A stretch of DNA of 39,844 bases from Ignavibacteriota bacterium (GCA_024636855.1 JAGXGG010000011.1:1-39844), one strand, 5' to 3'; positions 1-9,155 are shown, counted from the stretch's first letter. Numbers and translations: made by a program. Notes: generated from the sequence alone by a model not told the origin.

Positions 1-200
1 ATTTTAATACTGTTCATTAGTGAGTCAAAATCGAATCCTTCTAACTGCTTTCCACTTCTGATGAATGCCAAGGTAGTAGCACGGTACATAGCACCTGTGT
101 CTATGTAGATATAGTTCAATTTTTTTGCGACTTCTCTTGCAGTAGTTGTTTTACCTGATCCGGCTGGACCATCTAGTGCTATTATTATTTTTTTCATCAT
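1..200 (-). CDS. cmk: Cytidylate kinase, N-terminal part (cut by window edge)
   Basis: Phosphorylates CMP and dCMP with ATP in the cytoplasm for nucleotide supply. Only about the first 66 residues are present; the gene runs off the left edge. The protein opens with a hydrophobic beta strand and a P-loop, [10 protein letters not shown], followed by the [10 protein letters not shown] motif that is characteristic of bacterial CMP kinase. The ATG at 198-200 overlaps the TGA of the upstream HAD gene, so the two are probably translationally coupled. A second ATG follows directly at 195-197 and could be used instead. The family call is firm from the P-loop plus the DTGAMYR motif. Confidence 0.9.
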   Translation of the reverse strand, partial: MMKKIIIALDGPAGSGKTTTAREVAKKLNYIYIDTGAMYRATTLAFIRSGKQLEGFDFDSLMNSIK

Positions 201-898
201 TTGTATATCCTATACATCTCATTATAAAATCGGTCTAAATCTGAAAAATCTGACATTAGAGAATCAGCTTCTTGTTCTTGGAAAGTTGGGTAATCCTCTG
301 TTTTAGCTATTATCATTACTTTCATTTTGTTTGTTTTTGCAGCGAGTAAGTCACTGTTTGTATCACCAATTATTATCGTGTTGTTTTGTGAGAAAATTGT
401 ATCACCAACTCGAAGATTCACTCTTTCTAAAGCAATAGGGGGGAGTAAATTCCTATCGGAATTGTCATTCCCGAAAGCCCCATCAGTGAAATATCTATCA
501 AGCTGATATGATGATAATTTTTGAAAAGCATTTTTTATACTATTACCCGTTACCAGTGATAGCTCATATTCATCATTACTTTTAAGTGATTCTAGTAGTT
601 TATCTACACCTGGTATTAGATGCACGTATTCTTCTGTACAGTACTGTTTAAACCGTTCTAATTTCAAATTCCAGAAATCTTCTACTTTTTCAGTTATTAT
701 ATCTCTATTTAAACCCAAAGCATCAGCCATTTGATTCAGAATTTGCAAATCCGTATTACCAGAAAAGCGAGGCATTTGCTCCATTGAGATAGATTGACCA
801 TAAACATCAAAAAAAGTGTCAATGAAAATATTCTTTGACACTCCCATTTTCATATTAAGTATAGTACCATCTATATCAAAAAGTAGTAGTTTTTTCAT
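197..898 (-). CDS. HAD-superfamily hydrolase, phosphoglycolate phosphatase-like
   Basis: A 233-aa cytoplasmic phosphatase of the haloacid dehalogenase superfamily. The nucleophile motif DIDGT is at residues 8-12 (Asp8 and acid/base Asp10), motif II Thr is in VTGN near residue 117, and the magnesium-binding motif GDTNSD lies at 178-183. An alpha-helical cap fills residues of about 15-90, as in Gph-type enzymes. The usual motif III lysine is not obvious; Arg149 in the DRNLLPP stretch may take its place. It sits between ssb (its ATG abuts the ssb stop) and cmk (4-bp overlap), so it is likely co-transcribed with them. Substrate cannot be told from sequence; phosphoglycolate or another small phosphate ester is the family expectation. 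Confidence 0.85.
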   Translation of the reverse strand: MKKLLLFDIDGTILNMKMGVSKNIFIDTFFDVYGQSISMEQMPRFSGNTDLQILNQMADALGLNRDIITEKVEDFWNLKLERFKQYCTEEYVHLIPGVDKLLESLKSNDEYELSLVTGNSIKNAFQKLSSYQLDRYFTDGAFGNDNSDRNLLPPIALERVNLRVGDTIFSQNNTIIIGDTNSDLLAAKTNKMKVMIIAKTEDYPTFQEQEADSLMSDFSDLDRFYNEMYRIYK

Positions 899-1345
899 TT
901 AGAACGGAACATCGTCATCGAATTCGTCGCTAGAATCTTTATCATCGAAGCTATCATAGTTCGGAGAAGATTCACCTGCATGGCTCGGGCCACTATTCCC
1001 ACCGCTACTCATAGCTGAATCGATTAGAATAATATTATTACCCAAAACTTCAGTAATATACTTAGTAGCACCAGATTGATCTTCGTAAGAGCGAGTTTTC
1101 AACTTGCCTTCTATCATTACTTTGCTACCTTTTTTCAGATGCTTTTCTGCTGTATCCGCTCTGAAATCCCAAAGTACAACTCTGTGCCAATCAGTAGTTT
1201 CTTGCCAGTTGCCTGTTTTGTCTTTGTAGCTTTCAGTTGTTGCTAGGTTCAGTGTACATACTTTCTTACCTTGGGGAGTTGTACGTATTTCAGGGTCTCT
1301 TCCCAAATTTCCCAATAGAGTTACTTGATTATAACTTCTTGCCAT
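899..1345 (-). CDS. ssb: Single-stranded DNA-binding protein
   Basis: A 148-aa SSB that coats single-stranded DNA in replication and repair. The OB fold covers residues 1 to about 105, with the typical opening NQVTLLGNLGRDPE and the aromatic TDWHRVVLWDF stretch. A Gly/Ser-rich linker follows, then the acidic tip ending DDDVPF, which in this family recruits partner proteins such as helicases and polymerase subunits. Length is ordinary. The TAA at 899-901 directly abuts the start of the HAD gene, and the gene lies in one co-directional run with cmk. A single SSB in a chromosomal operon context gives no hint of a plasmid or phage origin. Confidence 0.97.
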   Translation of the reverse strand: MARSYNQVTLLGNLGRDPEIRTTPQGKKVCTLNLATTESYKDKTGNWQETTDWHRVVLWDFRADTAEKHLKKGSKVMIEGKLKTRSYEDQSGATKYITEVLGNNIILIDSAMSSGGNSGPSHAGESSPNYDSFDDKDSSDEFDDDVPF

Positions 1346-1365
1346 GATTAATGTCCTAATTTATT

Positions 1366-2292
1366 TTAGAAATAATAGATTTGTGTGCCAATGCCAATAT
1401 AAGAATCTTTTTGATTAAAAAACATACCGTGCATACTTAATCCATCATAAAGATATACACCTACGAATATTGCTCTGTTTTTAGTAAAGTTATATCTAAT
1501 ACCTGCTTGTCCTGAATTAACACCGTAATAAGTGTTATCAAATCCTTTGAGAGTAAAGTTATACCCTGCTTCTATACTAATATTTTCAGTTAACCCTTTT
1601 CTATATTCTATACCTGATATCAACTCAAAACTTTCAATATTTCTCGGAATTTTTGAGAAAATATAATTTACACCAAAGTAAGGAGAAATCATACTGAAGT
1701 CAAAACCTCCATTAATTAAACGATTCACTCTATAAATTACTTCTAAGAATTCTCTACTATAAACAAATGGAGGGGAAATGAATTCTTTGTTTACTGTATA
1801 TCCATCAATTAGGTGTGATGAAATATGTGCCAATCTGATTCGAAGTTGTTCAGAATAACCATTAAACAATCTTCCAAAAATAGGATTCTTATTAAATCTG
1901 AATGCTGTATTAACACCGAAATAATAGTCTGTTGTTTCAACTGGAAATTTGAATCTTCCCTCACTTCTCAGACGTGTATAGGTCATCATATCTATACCGA
2001 AAGTACCATTTTGACTAATTTCAATTACATCAAATGAAGCACCTATATCCATTCTTAAACGTTCTTCTGAGGGTTGCCCAATGAATCCCATTCTTGCTTC
2101 ATAAGGATTCGCAATTAGAGGGGCAAAGTTCAGGTTAGAAGTTTCCCCGATTTGATAACCTTTCGAAATTTGACCCCAACCTCCGTAAAATCGAATATCT
2201 GTATCAGTTGAGTCTAATTCTTTTACCTTTTTACCTTCCTGAGCAAAAGCAAAGCTAGATGTCAGAAACAATAATGCGATGATAATACGCAT
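1366..2292 (-). CDS. DUF1207-family outer-membrane beta-barrel protein
   Basis: A 308-aa protein with a signal peptide at about residues 1-17 (hydrophobic run ending FAFAQ). Alternating-hydrophobicity strands run through its length and it ends in an aromatic residue (QIYYF), as expected of an outer-membrane barrel. The layout matches DUF1207 proteins: an early FAPLIANP motif, a central LRIRLAHISSHL motif, a YSREFLEV motif, and near the end a YDG..HG.FF stretch followed by a GIG motif. The function of that family is unknown. Its ATG directly abuts the stop of the sugar-phosphate transferase upstream, so it may belong with cell-surface glycan synthesis; that link is inference from the junction alone. 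Confidence 0.72.
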   Translation of the reverse strand: MRIIIALLFLTSSFAFAQEGKKVKELDSTDTDIRFYGGWGQISKGYQIGETSNLNFAPLIANPYEARMGFIGQPSEERLRMDIGASFDVIEISQNGTFGIDMMTYTRLRSEGRFKFPVETTDYYFGVNTAFRFNKNPIFGRLFNGYSEQLRIRLAHISSHLIDGYTVNKEFISPPFVYSREFLEVIYRVNRLINGGFDFSMISPYFGVNYIFSKIPRNIESFELISGIEYRKGLTENISIEAGYNFTLKGFDNTYYGVNSGQAGIRYNFTKNRAIFVGVYLYDGLSMHGMFFNQKDSYIGIGTQIYYF

Positions 2293-3768
2293 TTACCCAC
2301 CTTTGCCAGTGATTACTACTTTGATAGTTTTTGCTAGTATATATAAATCTAAGAACATAGACCAATTTCTAATATAATAAATATCTATCATTATTCTTTC
2401 TTCGAAGCTGCTATCATTTCTATCTGTTACTTGCCAAAGTCCACTGATACCAGGTTTTACTTGTAGTATCATCTCTTCATTGCCATTCATCTTGATCTTT
2501 TCCCAAGGTATATAAGCCCGAGGACCAATAAGTGACATCTCACCTTTGATTACATTCCAGAACTGAGGTAATTCATCGAAGCTATACTTACGTAAGAATT
2601 TACCGATTCTTGTTAATCTAGGATCATCGTTCATCTTATGATATATTTCGTATTCAGCTTTTAGCTTAGGATTTTTCTCTAATAAATCAACTAGTCTCTC
2701 TTCTGCATCAGTATGCATTGTTCTGAATTTGATTATCTTGAACCTACTATCTTTTATACCCATTCTTGTTTGTTTGAATAGGATTTTCCCTTTCGAATCT
2801 AACCATATATGTATGGCTAATACACAAAAGATAGGAATAGATAATACAGTTAGAATAGATGCTAATACAATATCAAAGACTCTTTTTTGTAATTGTGCTG
2901 TTTTATTAAGTAATTTTTGTTTTACCTCTAACCCAAGAATACCACCAAACTCACGAGAAGATACCCATATAGTAGATATACCAAATAGATAAGGAATTAC
3001 AATTGTATTCTCAAAATACTTTGAGTACTTTAGTATTATCTTTCTTTGTAGCTCGGATTGTACATTAGGCATTGCTACTATTGACTGCTCTATATTCAAT
3101 TTTTTCTGTAGTTCCGGTATTACATCTAGACCACCTATTACAGGAATTCCCTCGATATAGCCCCATGTATCTACATTATCATCAACAGCGACGATTGGTC
3201 TTAAACCTAGTGTCTTATGCTTTCTTAGTGAGTTTATTACTTCTTTACCAGCATTACCCGCTCCTATTATAACAACAGGGATTCCCCACCAAGATTTTTC
3301 GCAAAGTATTTTCTTTACAATAGACCGACCAAGTGGAATCATAGCAAAAGTAATACCCCAAGATAATAAGAATGATAATCTTGAGAAATCCCAAAAGTCA
3401 TTCACAAAAAAGGTAAACCCTGCCATTAGACCATATATAATGGAATTGGTGTAGAATATATTCCTGACTTCCTCTATAGCATCTACTCCGAATCCAGGGT
3501 AAAGCCCCCTCATGTAAAATGCTAATAGAAATAGAGGTACTATAACCGGAAGTATCTTAAGATATAATTCAAAAGAAGCTACCGGAGTAAAGAAAAGATT
3601 TCTAATAAAAACAGATGCTAACACTGATAGTACTATCATCAATGAATCAGAACTCATAAGTATAGCAGAAGCTATTACTTTACGAGGAGCAACTTTCTTT
3701 ATAGAATAACCATTTTCCTGATTTGATTTCAGAAGTTCTGATAATTCGTTAAGTGTTGGAGTTTGCAT
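2293..3768 (-). CDS. WbaP-type undecaprenyl-phosphate sugar phosphotransferase
   Basis: A polyprenyl-phosphate hexose-1-phosphate transferase that would load the first sugar of an O-antigen, capsule or exopolysaccharide repeat onto undecaprenyl phosphate at the inner membrane. Four to five hydrophobic segments lie between about residues 30 and 145. A Rossmann-like middle domain has VVIIGAGNAGKEV near 165, and a further membrane helix (near residue 300) precedes the catalytic bacterial sugar transferase domain. That domain carries KIIKFRTMHTDAE, DELPQFWNVIKGEMSLIGPR and a C-terminal GLWQV plus KTIKVV stretch. I start it at the ATG at 3766-3768; the longer frame would need a TTG at 3777. No glycosyltransferase cluster is adjacent, so the sugar (galactose or glucose) is undetermined. 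Confidence 0.88.
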   Translation of the reverse strand: MQTPTLNELSELLKSNQENGYSIKKVAPRKVIASAILMSSDSLMIVLSVLASVFIRNLFFTPVASFELYLKILPVIVPLFLLAFYMRGLYPGFGVDAIEEVRNIFYTNSIIYGLMAGFTFFVNDFWDFSRLSFLLSWGITFAMIPLGRSIVKKILCEKSWWGIPVVIIGAGNAGKEVINSLRKHKTLGLRPIVAVDDNVDTWGYIEGIPVIGGLDVIPELQKKLNIEQSIVAMPNVQSELQRKIILKYSKYFENTIVIPYLFGISTIWVSSREFGGILGLEVKQKLLNKTAQLQKRVFDIVLASILTVLSIPIFCVLAIHIWLDSKGKILFKQTRMGIKDSRFKIIKFRTMHTDAEERLVDLLEKNPKLKAEYEIYHKMNDDPRLTRIGKFLRKYSFDELPQFWNVIKGEMSLIGPRAYIPWEKIKMNGNEEMILQVKPGISGLWQVTDRNDSSFEERIMIDIYYIRNWSMFLDLYILAKTIKVVITGKGG

Positions 3769-4097
3769 ACTAATCAATCAAATTAATGAAACTTACCTAT
3801 TTATAAGGTATAAACAGTGCATTTTATAGCTCTTGGATTTAGTTAGACAAATCTTGTGCCTAAATATAAATCAACTTGGCTTTCACAATTTAAAAGTTCG
3901 CAAGTTAATATATTTTATGCATTAATTCAATAGAAATGAGTTAATAAGAGTTCCAGATTTTGGTTAGTTTTTTCGTTTTTGCCATTGGCCTATATTATAT
4001 AGACACATGAACAACAAAAACGTCTCCTGTTTTAGCAAAGTTTTTTGCTATGCACATAATACGCATCTGGAAAAGAAAGGTTCAAAAAGGAACAAAT
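3769..4097. other. Non-coding gap between lpxA and the sugar transferase
   Basis: This 329-bp stretch holds no convincing gene. It contains a perfect 13-nt AT palindrome at 3990-4002 and a small stem (AGCAAA/TTTGCT, loop GTTT) near 4033-4048, which could end lpxA transcription but lacks a T-run. A 40-codon plus-strand frame at 4007-4129 runs into lpxA antisense and has no ribosome-binding site. The promoter for the minus-strand sugar transferase operon probably lies here, but I cannot place it. Confidence 0.5.
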
Positions 4098-4871
4098 TTA
4101 TCTTAAAATTCCTCGTTTGGAATTATTGATAAAATCTATACACTCTTGTATTTCAGGAGTTATCTCATTGTTCTGAGAGTATTTTACAATGCCGTCTCTA
4201 TTGTTGTAACCAGAGAAGAGTACTACATTATAGAAATTTTGTATTTCTTTTATTTTTTCTTGAGTAAAGCCACGTCGACTAAGACCAACTTTATTTATTC
4301 CTTCTACTTGTGCCGGGATTCGTCCTAATAGACAATATGGAGCAACATCTTTTGTAATCTTAGCATCAGCACCTAGCATAGTATGTTTACCAATTGAGCA
4401 GAATTGAGTGATCTTTACTACTCCACCTATAACAACCCAATCATCTATACTCACATGACCAGCTAGCTGAGTAGCGTTCGCCATTACTATATTATCACCC
4501 AACTTACAATCGTGAGCAATATGACAATAAGCCATTATTAGGTTGTTACTTCCCACTGTTGTTTTCTCAGTAGCAGTAGTACCACGGTGAATAGTTGCGT
4601 ATTCACGGATTACATTATCGTTTCCGATATATGCCTTTGTGGGTTCATCATTATATTTCAAATCTTGAGGTGCAGCAGAAATAACAGCACCTGGGAAAAA
4701 TCGGTTATTATTACCGATTCTAGCACCATTGTATATAACTACATTCGCATGAATATCTACATTGTCACCTATTACTACATCGTCATATATTACGACATAA
4801 GGTCCAATTTTTGCATTTTTACCAATCGTTGCTTTATCTGATATTATTGCAGTAGGATGTATCATACTCAT
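4098..4871 (-). CDS. lpxA: UDP-N-acetylglucosamine O-acyltransferase
   Basis: Catalyses the first step of lipid A synthesis in the cytoplasm: transfer of a 3-hydroxyacyl chain from acyl carrier protein to UDP-GlcNAc. The 257-aa protein starts with repeated hexapeptide units of the left-handed beta-helix (IHPTAIISDKA, IGKNAKIGPY and so on), has the catalytic HIAHDC motif (His120, matching E. coli His125), and ends in an alpha-helical domain with a GLSRRGF motif. Length is standard. It lies 6 bp after lpxC/fabZ, the arrangement usual in Bacteroidota. An AAAGG stretch about 10 nt upstream supports the chosen ATG; a second in-frame ATG two codons later is also possible. Confidence 0.97.
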   Translation of the reverse strand: MSMIHPTAIISDKATIGKNAKIGPYVVIYDDVVIGDNVDIHANVVIYNGARIGNNNRFFPGAVISAAPQDLKYNDEPTKAYIGNDNVIREYATIHRGTTATEKTTVGSNNLIMAYCHIAHDCKLGDNIVMANATQLAGHVSIDDWVVIGGVVKITQFCSIGKHTMLGADAKITKDVAPYCLLGRIPAQVEGINKVGLSRRGFTQEKIKEIQNFYNVVLFSGYNNRDGIVKYSQNNEITPEIQECIDFINNSKRGILR

Positions 4872-4877
4872 CTAAAC

Positions 4878-6275
4878 TTACCTTTTTACTAATGCTGCAG
4901 AAAATTCTGCTTCTGTTGCTAATTTACCGTCTACATAGGCCTTACCTTCGAAAGAGTAAACGCCCATTCTAGAATTTATAATTTTTACTTCTATTACTAA
5001 TTGGTCACCTGGTACTACTGGTGCTCTGAATTTCGCATTTTTGATACCAGAGAATAGTCCAATCTTTTCTTGGGGATTGACATTATCTGCCAGCATCATA
5101 CACAAACCACCAATTTGGGCCATAGCTTCTGCTATCAGTACTCCAGGCATTATTGGCTTACCAGGAAAATGGCCATTGAAAAAGGGCTCATTAATAGTTA
5201 CATTCTTGTATCCTAGTATTCTTCGTTCTTCTGCGTCAAACTCAACTACCCTATCAACTAATAAGAACGGATACCTATGCGGAAGGAAATCCATAATCTG
5301 ATTGATATCTAGACTGAAGTTCTTATTCTTTTTCATATTATATTTATCAGCTTCTTTCTTTTTCAGATAGATAGCTCGAAGTTTTTTTGCTAATTCTATA
5401 TTCGCTGCATGACCGGGTCTAGCAGCTAATATCTGCGCTTTCATAGGTGCGCCTACCAGTGTTAGGTCACCAATCATATCTAATAGCTTATGACGTGCAG
5501 GCTCGTTTTTATATCTTAGAGTACGATCATCTAAGATTCCCGATTCGCCACGTTTTGGCTTTTGTTCTAATTTGAATATTTCTTGTATCTTGTCGAGGTT
5601 TTCATCTTGCAAATCTTCATCCACAATGACTATAGCACTTTCTAGACTACCGCCTTTTATAAGATTTTGGCTATGAAGTTCGAATAATTCATGCGAAAAA
5701 CAGAAAGTACGTGCGGGAGCAAATTCTGATCTAAATTCTTTTTCAAAATCAAAAATACCAGTATGTTGACTTCCCAAAGCTGGGTTTGCATAGTCCACAA
5801 GTACAGTTAATCGATAATCATCATTTGGCAGAGCCACTAAGTCAACTTCACGAGCATCTTCTGTGTAGCGAATATTCTCATCTACTACGAAGTATTCTCG
5901 TTCTGCATCTAGTTCTGTAATTTGTGTTTGGTCTAGTACATCTACGTAAGGCTTTGCACTACCATCACCAACTGGTGGTTCATTATTAGTTAGCTCTATG
6001 CGGCAATTATCTATTCGCAAACCAACAAGAGCAGCTAATACATGCTCTACAGTATGTACCTCAACTCCATCTACGCCTAAAGTAGTACCACGAGATAGAT
6101 CAACAACATTTTCTACAACTGCTTCTATTTCAAGCTCAGGATTCGCATCCATACGTATGAATTTATAACCGTAATCAGCGGGTGCTGGGCAGAATGTTAT
6201 TTTACTTTTGTTGCCTGTGTGAAGCCCTATACCTTCGAATGAGACTGGATTTGTAATCGTTGTTTGCTTTTCCAT
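4878..6275 (-). CDS. lpxC/fabZ: Bifunctional LpxC deacetylase / FabZ dehydratase
   Basis: A natural fusion of UDP-3-O-acyl-GlcNAc deacetylase (committed step of lipid A synthesis) with 3-hydroxyacyl-ACP dehydratase (fatty-acid elongation). Counting from the ATG at 6273-6275, LpxC fills residues 1 to about 305, with zinc ligands in HTVEH (His78), RHKLLDMIGD (His262, Asp266) and a catalytic His near 289. FabZ fills about 320-465, with PHRYPFLLVD and the catalytic FNGHFPGKPIMPG (His369) and AEAMAQ (Glu383). The longer frame would start at a TTG one codon earlier. This fused architecture is known from Bacteroidota and relatives, so it is a lineage marker rather than an oddity. lpxA follows directly. 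Confidence 0.96.
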   Translation of the reverse strand: MEKQTTITNPVSFEGIGLHTGNKSKITFCPAPADYGYKFIRMDANPELEIEAVVENVVDLSRGTTLGVDGVEVHTVEHVLAALVGLRIDNCRIELTNNEPPVGDGSAKPYVDVLDQTQITELDAEREYFVVDENIRYTEDAREVDLVALPNDDYRLTVLVDYANPALGSQHTGIFDFEKEFRSEFAPARTFCFSHELFELHSQNLIKGGSLESAIVIVDEDLQDENLDKIQEIFKLEQKPKRGESGILDDRTLRYKNEPARHKLLDMIGDLTLVGAPMKAQILAARPGHAANIELAKKLRAIYLKKKEADKYNMKKNKNFSLDINQIMDFLPHRYPFLLVDRVVEFDAEERRILGYKNVTINEPFFNGHFPGKPIMPGVLIAEAMAQIGGLCMMLADNVNPQEKIGLFSGIKNAKFRAPVVPGDQLVIEVKIINSRMGVYSFEGKAYVDGKLATEAEFSAALVKR

Positions 6276-6378
6276 CAACTAAGTGCCATAAATAAATAAA
6301 AAAGTAATTATAAAATACCAATCCTCAAAAATAAGTAAAAATACTTAAAAGACGATAAAGTGGGGATTATTTAGTTGG

Positions 6379-6404
6379 AGAAATAGTCAAATTAGACTAT
6401 TTCT
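6379..6404 (-). terminator. Stem-loop after mscS, possible terminator
   Basis: A perfect 10-bp inverted repeat (arms 6379-6388 and 6395-6404, 6-nt loop) lies 25 bp beyond the mscS stop and about 100 bp upstream of lpxC/fabZ. There is no T-run after it on the minus strand, so it is a weak intrinsic terminator at best. It could equally be a leader structure or an mRNA 3' end stabiliser. Confidence 0.4.
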
Positions 6405-6428
6405 ATTGTAAAGCAAAAATACATTTTA

Positions 6429-7322
6429 TCACTCGCCAGTATAAAATCTAGTAGTAGGATATGCAAAATTGATATTAGGCTCAGCATTGTATTGTTCTAG
6501 TATTGCTTCTGAGATGGCGGCTTCACTTGCAGTACGATTGTATATACTGCAGAAGTAACGTACTCGTAGCTCTACTCCATTATCTATTATTCGTGTAAAT
6601 ACTGTTGGTTCGAATTCTACATTGAATATTTCATGAGCACGTAAAGTCTTGTAAGCATCAAAAGTAGCTTGGGTATCTTGATAATTACTGTTTTCTTTGG
6701 CTATTGCTAAAAGTAACTCTTTAGCTTTTTTCCAATCACTTTCGAATGTAACTGTTACTTTAGTCTCGTTCCAAATTGATTTGTAACCAGAGCTATAGTT
6801 GGAGTTTGCGTAGTTGAACACTTTCGCATTCGGTATTGAGATTATACGACCAGTGTATAGGTCACCATCTATCCAATTACGAATCTCAAACATATCAAAA
6901 TGGAAGGGTGTAAGCTCTATCACATCACCATAATGGTTATCTATTTCTATTCTGTCACCAGTTTTTATAGGTCCACGCCAGACTATATATACCCAGCCAA
7001 ATAGATTAACTATCGGCTCTTTGAGTGCAAAGGCAATACCTGCAGCAATAAGCCCAAAAAGTGTTAGAACGTTGTTGAATCCTTTGAACCAAAGGTCAAA
7101 TACTATTATCAGAGAGATTCCGAAAAAGACGTAATAGCTATACTTATTCCAAACGAACTTAGTTCTTTCTTTTGTAGCTTTTTTGCGGACAAATCTAAGA
7201 ATGATTTTTCTTATAATCCAGATAATAGCTATGAACAGTAGTGTAAAAAATATTCTTTCAGCAAGTTCTATACTTGCGTTTTCTATTAATGCTTCTAAAT
7301 ATTTGGAATTATCCCCTAACAT
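6429..7322 (-). CDS. MscS-family mechanosensitive channel
   Basis: A 297-aa inner-membrane protein of the small mechanosensitive channel family, which releases solutes on osmotic downshock. Three hydrophobic segments are visible (about residues 18-42, 63-82 and 86-112), the last matching the pore helix region. The MscS beta domain follows with GPIKTGDRIEID and a SIPNAKVFN motif, then a C-terminal alpha/beta domain. The basic stretch KKATKERTK between the first two segments fits a cytoplasmic loop. Its start overlaps the end of trmB by 14 bp in another frame, so it is probably co-transcribed with and translationally linked to trmB. It is smaller than the MscK-type relatives and close to MscS length. 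Confidence 0.88.
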   Translation of the reverse strand: MLGDNSKYLEALIENASIELAERIFFTLLFIAIIWIIRKIILRFVRKKATKERTKFVWNKYSYYVFFGISLIIVFDLWFKGFNNVLTLFGLIAAGIAFALKEPIVNLFGWVYIVWRGPIKTGDRIEIDNHYGDVIELTPFHFDMFEIRNWIDGDLYTGRIISIPNAKVFNYANSNYSSGYKSIWNETKVTVTFESDWKKAKELLLAIAKENSNYQDTQATFDAYKTLRAHEIFNVEFEPTVFTRIIDNGVELRVRYFCSIYNRTASEAAISEAILEQYNAEPNINFAYPTTRFYTGE

Positions 7323-7986
7323 TTTTGGTAGCTATTATCCTGTAGTACTGGTAACTATTTTTGATGCAATCTTTTTCTTTGTTAGTAGTTGGATAATCCC
7401 ATGGTTCATCCAAACCAACAACCCGATAATCAAATTTACCGAATTCTGCGAGTGTATCCAAATGATATTGTTGGACTTCTTCTATGTCTGTTTGTAATAG
7501 CAACTCTCCGCCATTCTCTATTACTTCGTAGCAGAACTTCAGAAACTCTATATCGAATGCTCGTCTTTTATAGTGCTTTTTCTTGAACCAAGGGTCTGGG
7601 AAGAAGTAAAATATTTTCTTAATACTATCTTTTTCTATAAAATCTAAACCATTAACTACGCTATACCAGAATATAGCCATGTTCTCTAGCTTTTCTGATT
7701 TTATTACACTTTCAGCATAGCCAACTGCTTTTTCACGGACTTCTATACCGAGTACATTCTCATCTACTTGAGTGGAATAATCCATAACAAACCAACCGAA
7801 ACCACAACCTATATCGATATACTTTGGTGGTTTTCCATCAGCAAAGTACTTCTTCCAATCTACATTTTCATAAAGTGGGGGATAATTGAAAGGTTCGTGT
7901 TTTAATTCTTTTAGCGAGAAATAGTTATTTGCCGATAGGTGATGTCTAAACCTATCGGGAAGGGGATATTTGTCCCAATCTATCAT
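7309..7986 (-). CDS. trmB: tRNA (guanine-N7-)-methyltransferase
   Basis: Methylates guanine 46 at N7 in the variable loop of tRNAs using S-adenosylmethionine. The 225-aa protein has the SAM-binding motif DIGCGFGWF at residues 58-66, an acidic strand end IEVR, and the family signature FPDPWFKKKHYKRR at 129-142, followed by GGELLLQTD. Length is normal. Its ATG overlaps the stop of the MlaE-type permease gene by 4 bp, and its 3' end overlaps mscS, so the four genes from apaG to mscS look like one transcript. The pairing of trmB with an envelope permease has no obvious functional logic. Confidence 0.95.
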   Translation of the reverse strand: MIDWDKYPLPDRFRHHLSANNYFSLKELKHEPFNYPPLYENVDWKKYFADGKPPKYIDIGCGFGWFVMDYSTQVDENVLGIEVREKAVGYAESVIKSEKLENMAIFWYSVVNGLDFIEKDSIKKIFYFFPDPWFKKKHYKRRAFDIEFLKFCYEVIENGGELLLQTDIEEVQQYHLDTLAEFGKFDYRVVGLDEPWDYPTTNKEKDCIKNSYQYYRIIATKNVRG

Positions 7987-8753
7987 AGTAAATACCCGAA
8001 TAATGCGTCTAAAATCAATATAGTTGCAGCCGACATTGTAAATGCTCGTACTGTACTTTTACCAACTCCCTCAGCTCCTCCAGTAGTAGTGAAACCAACG
8101 TGTACACCAATCAAAGCTGTAACTCCACCAAAGACAAGAGATTTGAATAATCCCATAAATACGTCGAATGAATTGAAGTAAACTCTTATGGAATCAAAGA
8201 AAGTAAAAGCTGAGAAATCAAATTTTGCAGTTGTTAATAAAAATCCACCAATAATAGCCACTACGTTAGAAAATACTGCCAATATCGGCATCATTACCAA
8301 TGCTGAAATAACCCTTGGCATTGCCAAATAGCGATTACGGTCTATTGCCATCATCTCTAGAGCGTCTATTTGCTCCGTCACTTTCATAGTTCCTAACTGT
8401 GCTGCCATTGCTCCACCAACTCTACCTGCTATTACTATAGCTGTCAATACAGGAGTTAACTCTGTGAATACTACTGTAGCGATAGATGAGCCGAGAAATG
8501 GAGTAGCAATACCAATTAAATTAAATTTATCAAATAAGTTTGTGGCTTGGAGTGCCGCTATAGCCCCAGTAAACGAGCCTATAAGCACGACCAATGGTAA
8601 TGAATCAGAACCAACTATACTCATTTGTTCCAATACCAATGATCGATCTTTGCCTATGCGCGGTACATACTTTAGTATTTTACCCATTAGCAGAGTGATT
8701 TGTCCAATCTCTCGGACGAAACCAATTATTAACCTGCCTAATCTACTTATCAT
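7983..8753 (-). CDS. mlaE: MlaE-type ABC transporter permease
   Basis: A 256-aa permease of the MlaE/YrbE family, the inner-membrane part of an ABC system that moves phospholipids between inner and outer membranes. Five to six hydrophobic segments are visible. The family core is clear in the middle, with FTELTPVLTAIVIAGRVGGA, the EQIDALEMM coupling motif and a C-terminal TTGGAEGVGKST stretch. The ATPase (MlaF) and MCE-domain protein (MlaD) partners usually follow in the same operon but are absent here; trmB comes instead. They must be encoded elsewhere if the system is complete. The gene lies 3 bp after apaG. Confidence 0.9.
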   Translation of the reverse strand: MISRLGRLIIGFVREIGQITLLMGKILKYVPRIGKDRSLVLEQMSIVGSDSLPLVVLIGSFTGAIAALQATNLFDKFNLIGIATPFLGSSIATVVFTELTPVLTAIVIAGRVGGAMAAQLGTMKVTEQIDALEMMAIDRNRYLAMPRVISALVMMPILAVFSNVVAIIGGFLLTTAKFDFSAFTFFDSIRVYFNSFDVFMGLFKSLVFGGVTALIGVHVGFTTTGGAEGVGKSTVRAFTMSAATILILDALFGYLL

Positions 8754-8756
8754 ATT

Positions 8757-9155
8757 CTATCCTTCTTTTGCTGCTTCTGGTGATACGAGATAAAATCTCT
8801 CTATTTTCGCTTGGAATTCGGTTCCGTCATTTCTTTGCATTAGAAATGATCCCTCCATAGTTCCCCAAGGTGTTTCCAAAGGGCAATAGCTAGTATATTT
8901 GAACTCATCACCAGGGTTTAGTTTAGGTTGTCTTCCTATTACTCCCTCACCGATTACGTTGTCTGCTTTCCCTTCCGAATCGATTATAATCCAATGTCGG
9001 GAGATTAGCTGAGCAGGAGTATCACCTTCGTTTACTATTCGCACTCTATATGAAAATAAGTACTTACCATTTGCTGAAACTAGCTCTCCAGGAATATATT
9101 CTGGGTCAACAGTTATTCTTATTCCTTGCGTTATACAGTTTGAATTTTTATTCAT
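8757..9155 (-). CDS. apaG: ApaG-family protein (DUF525)
   Basis: A 132-aa single-domain protein of the ApaG family, with an immunoglobulin-like beta fold also found in some F-box and PDIP38 proteins. The signature region is intact: RHWIIIDSEGKADNVIGEGV followed by a P.L.PG..F.Y.S.CPL.TPWG.MEGSF pattern. The biochemical role is unsettled; E. coli ApaG is linked to magnesium and cobalt homeostasis and to Ap4A metabolism. It is first in the apaG-mlaE-trmB-mscS run, and a 99-bp AT-rich region upstream separates it from the divergent secreted-protein gene, so promoters for both should lie there. Confidence 0.93.
   Translation of the reverse strand: MNKNSNCITQGIRITVDPEYIPGELVSANGKYLFSYRVRIVNEGDTPAQLISRHWIIIDSEGKADNVIGEGVIGRQPKLNPGDEFKYTSYCPLETPWGTMEGSFLMQRNDGTEFQAKIERFYLVSPEAAKEG

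Noticed and set aside
4007-4129. 40-codon plus-strand frame in the lpxA downstream gap
   Set aside because: No ribosome-binding site, overlaps lpxA antisense, and its composition does not look coding.
4878-6275. lpxC-fabZ fusion as a novel gene fusion
   Set aside because: This fusion is already known from Bacteroidota and related phyla; it is useful as a lineage marker only.
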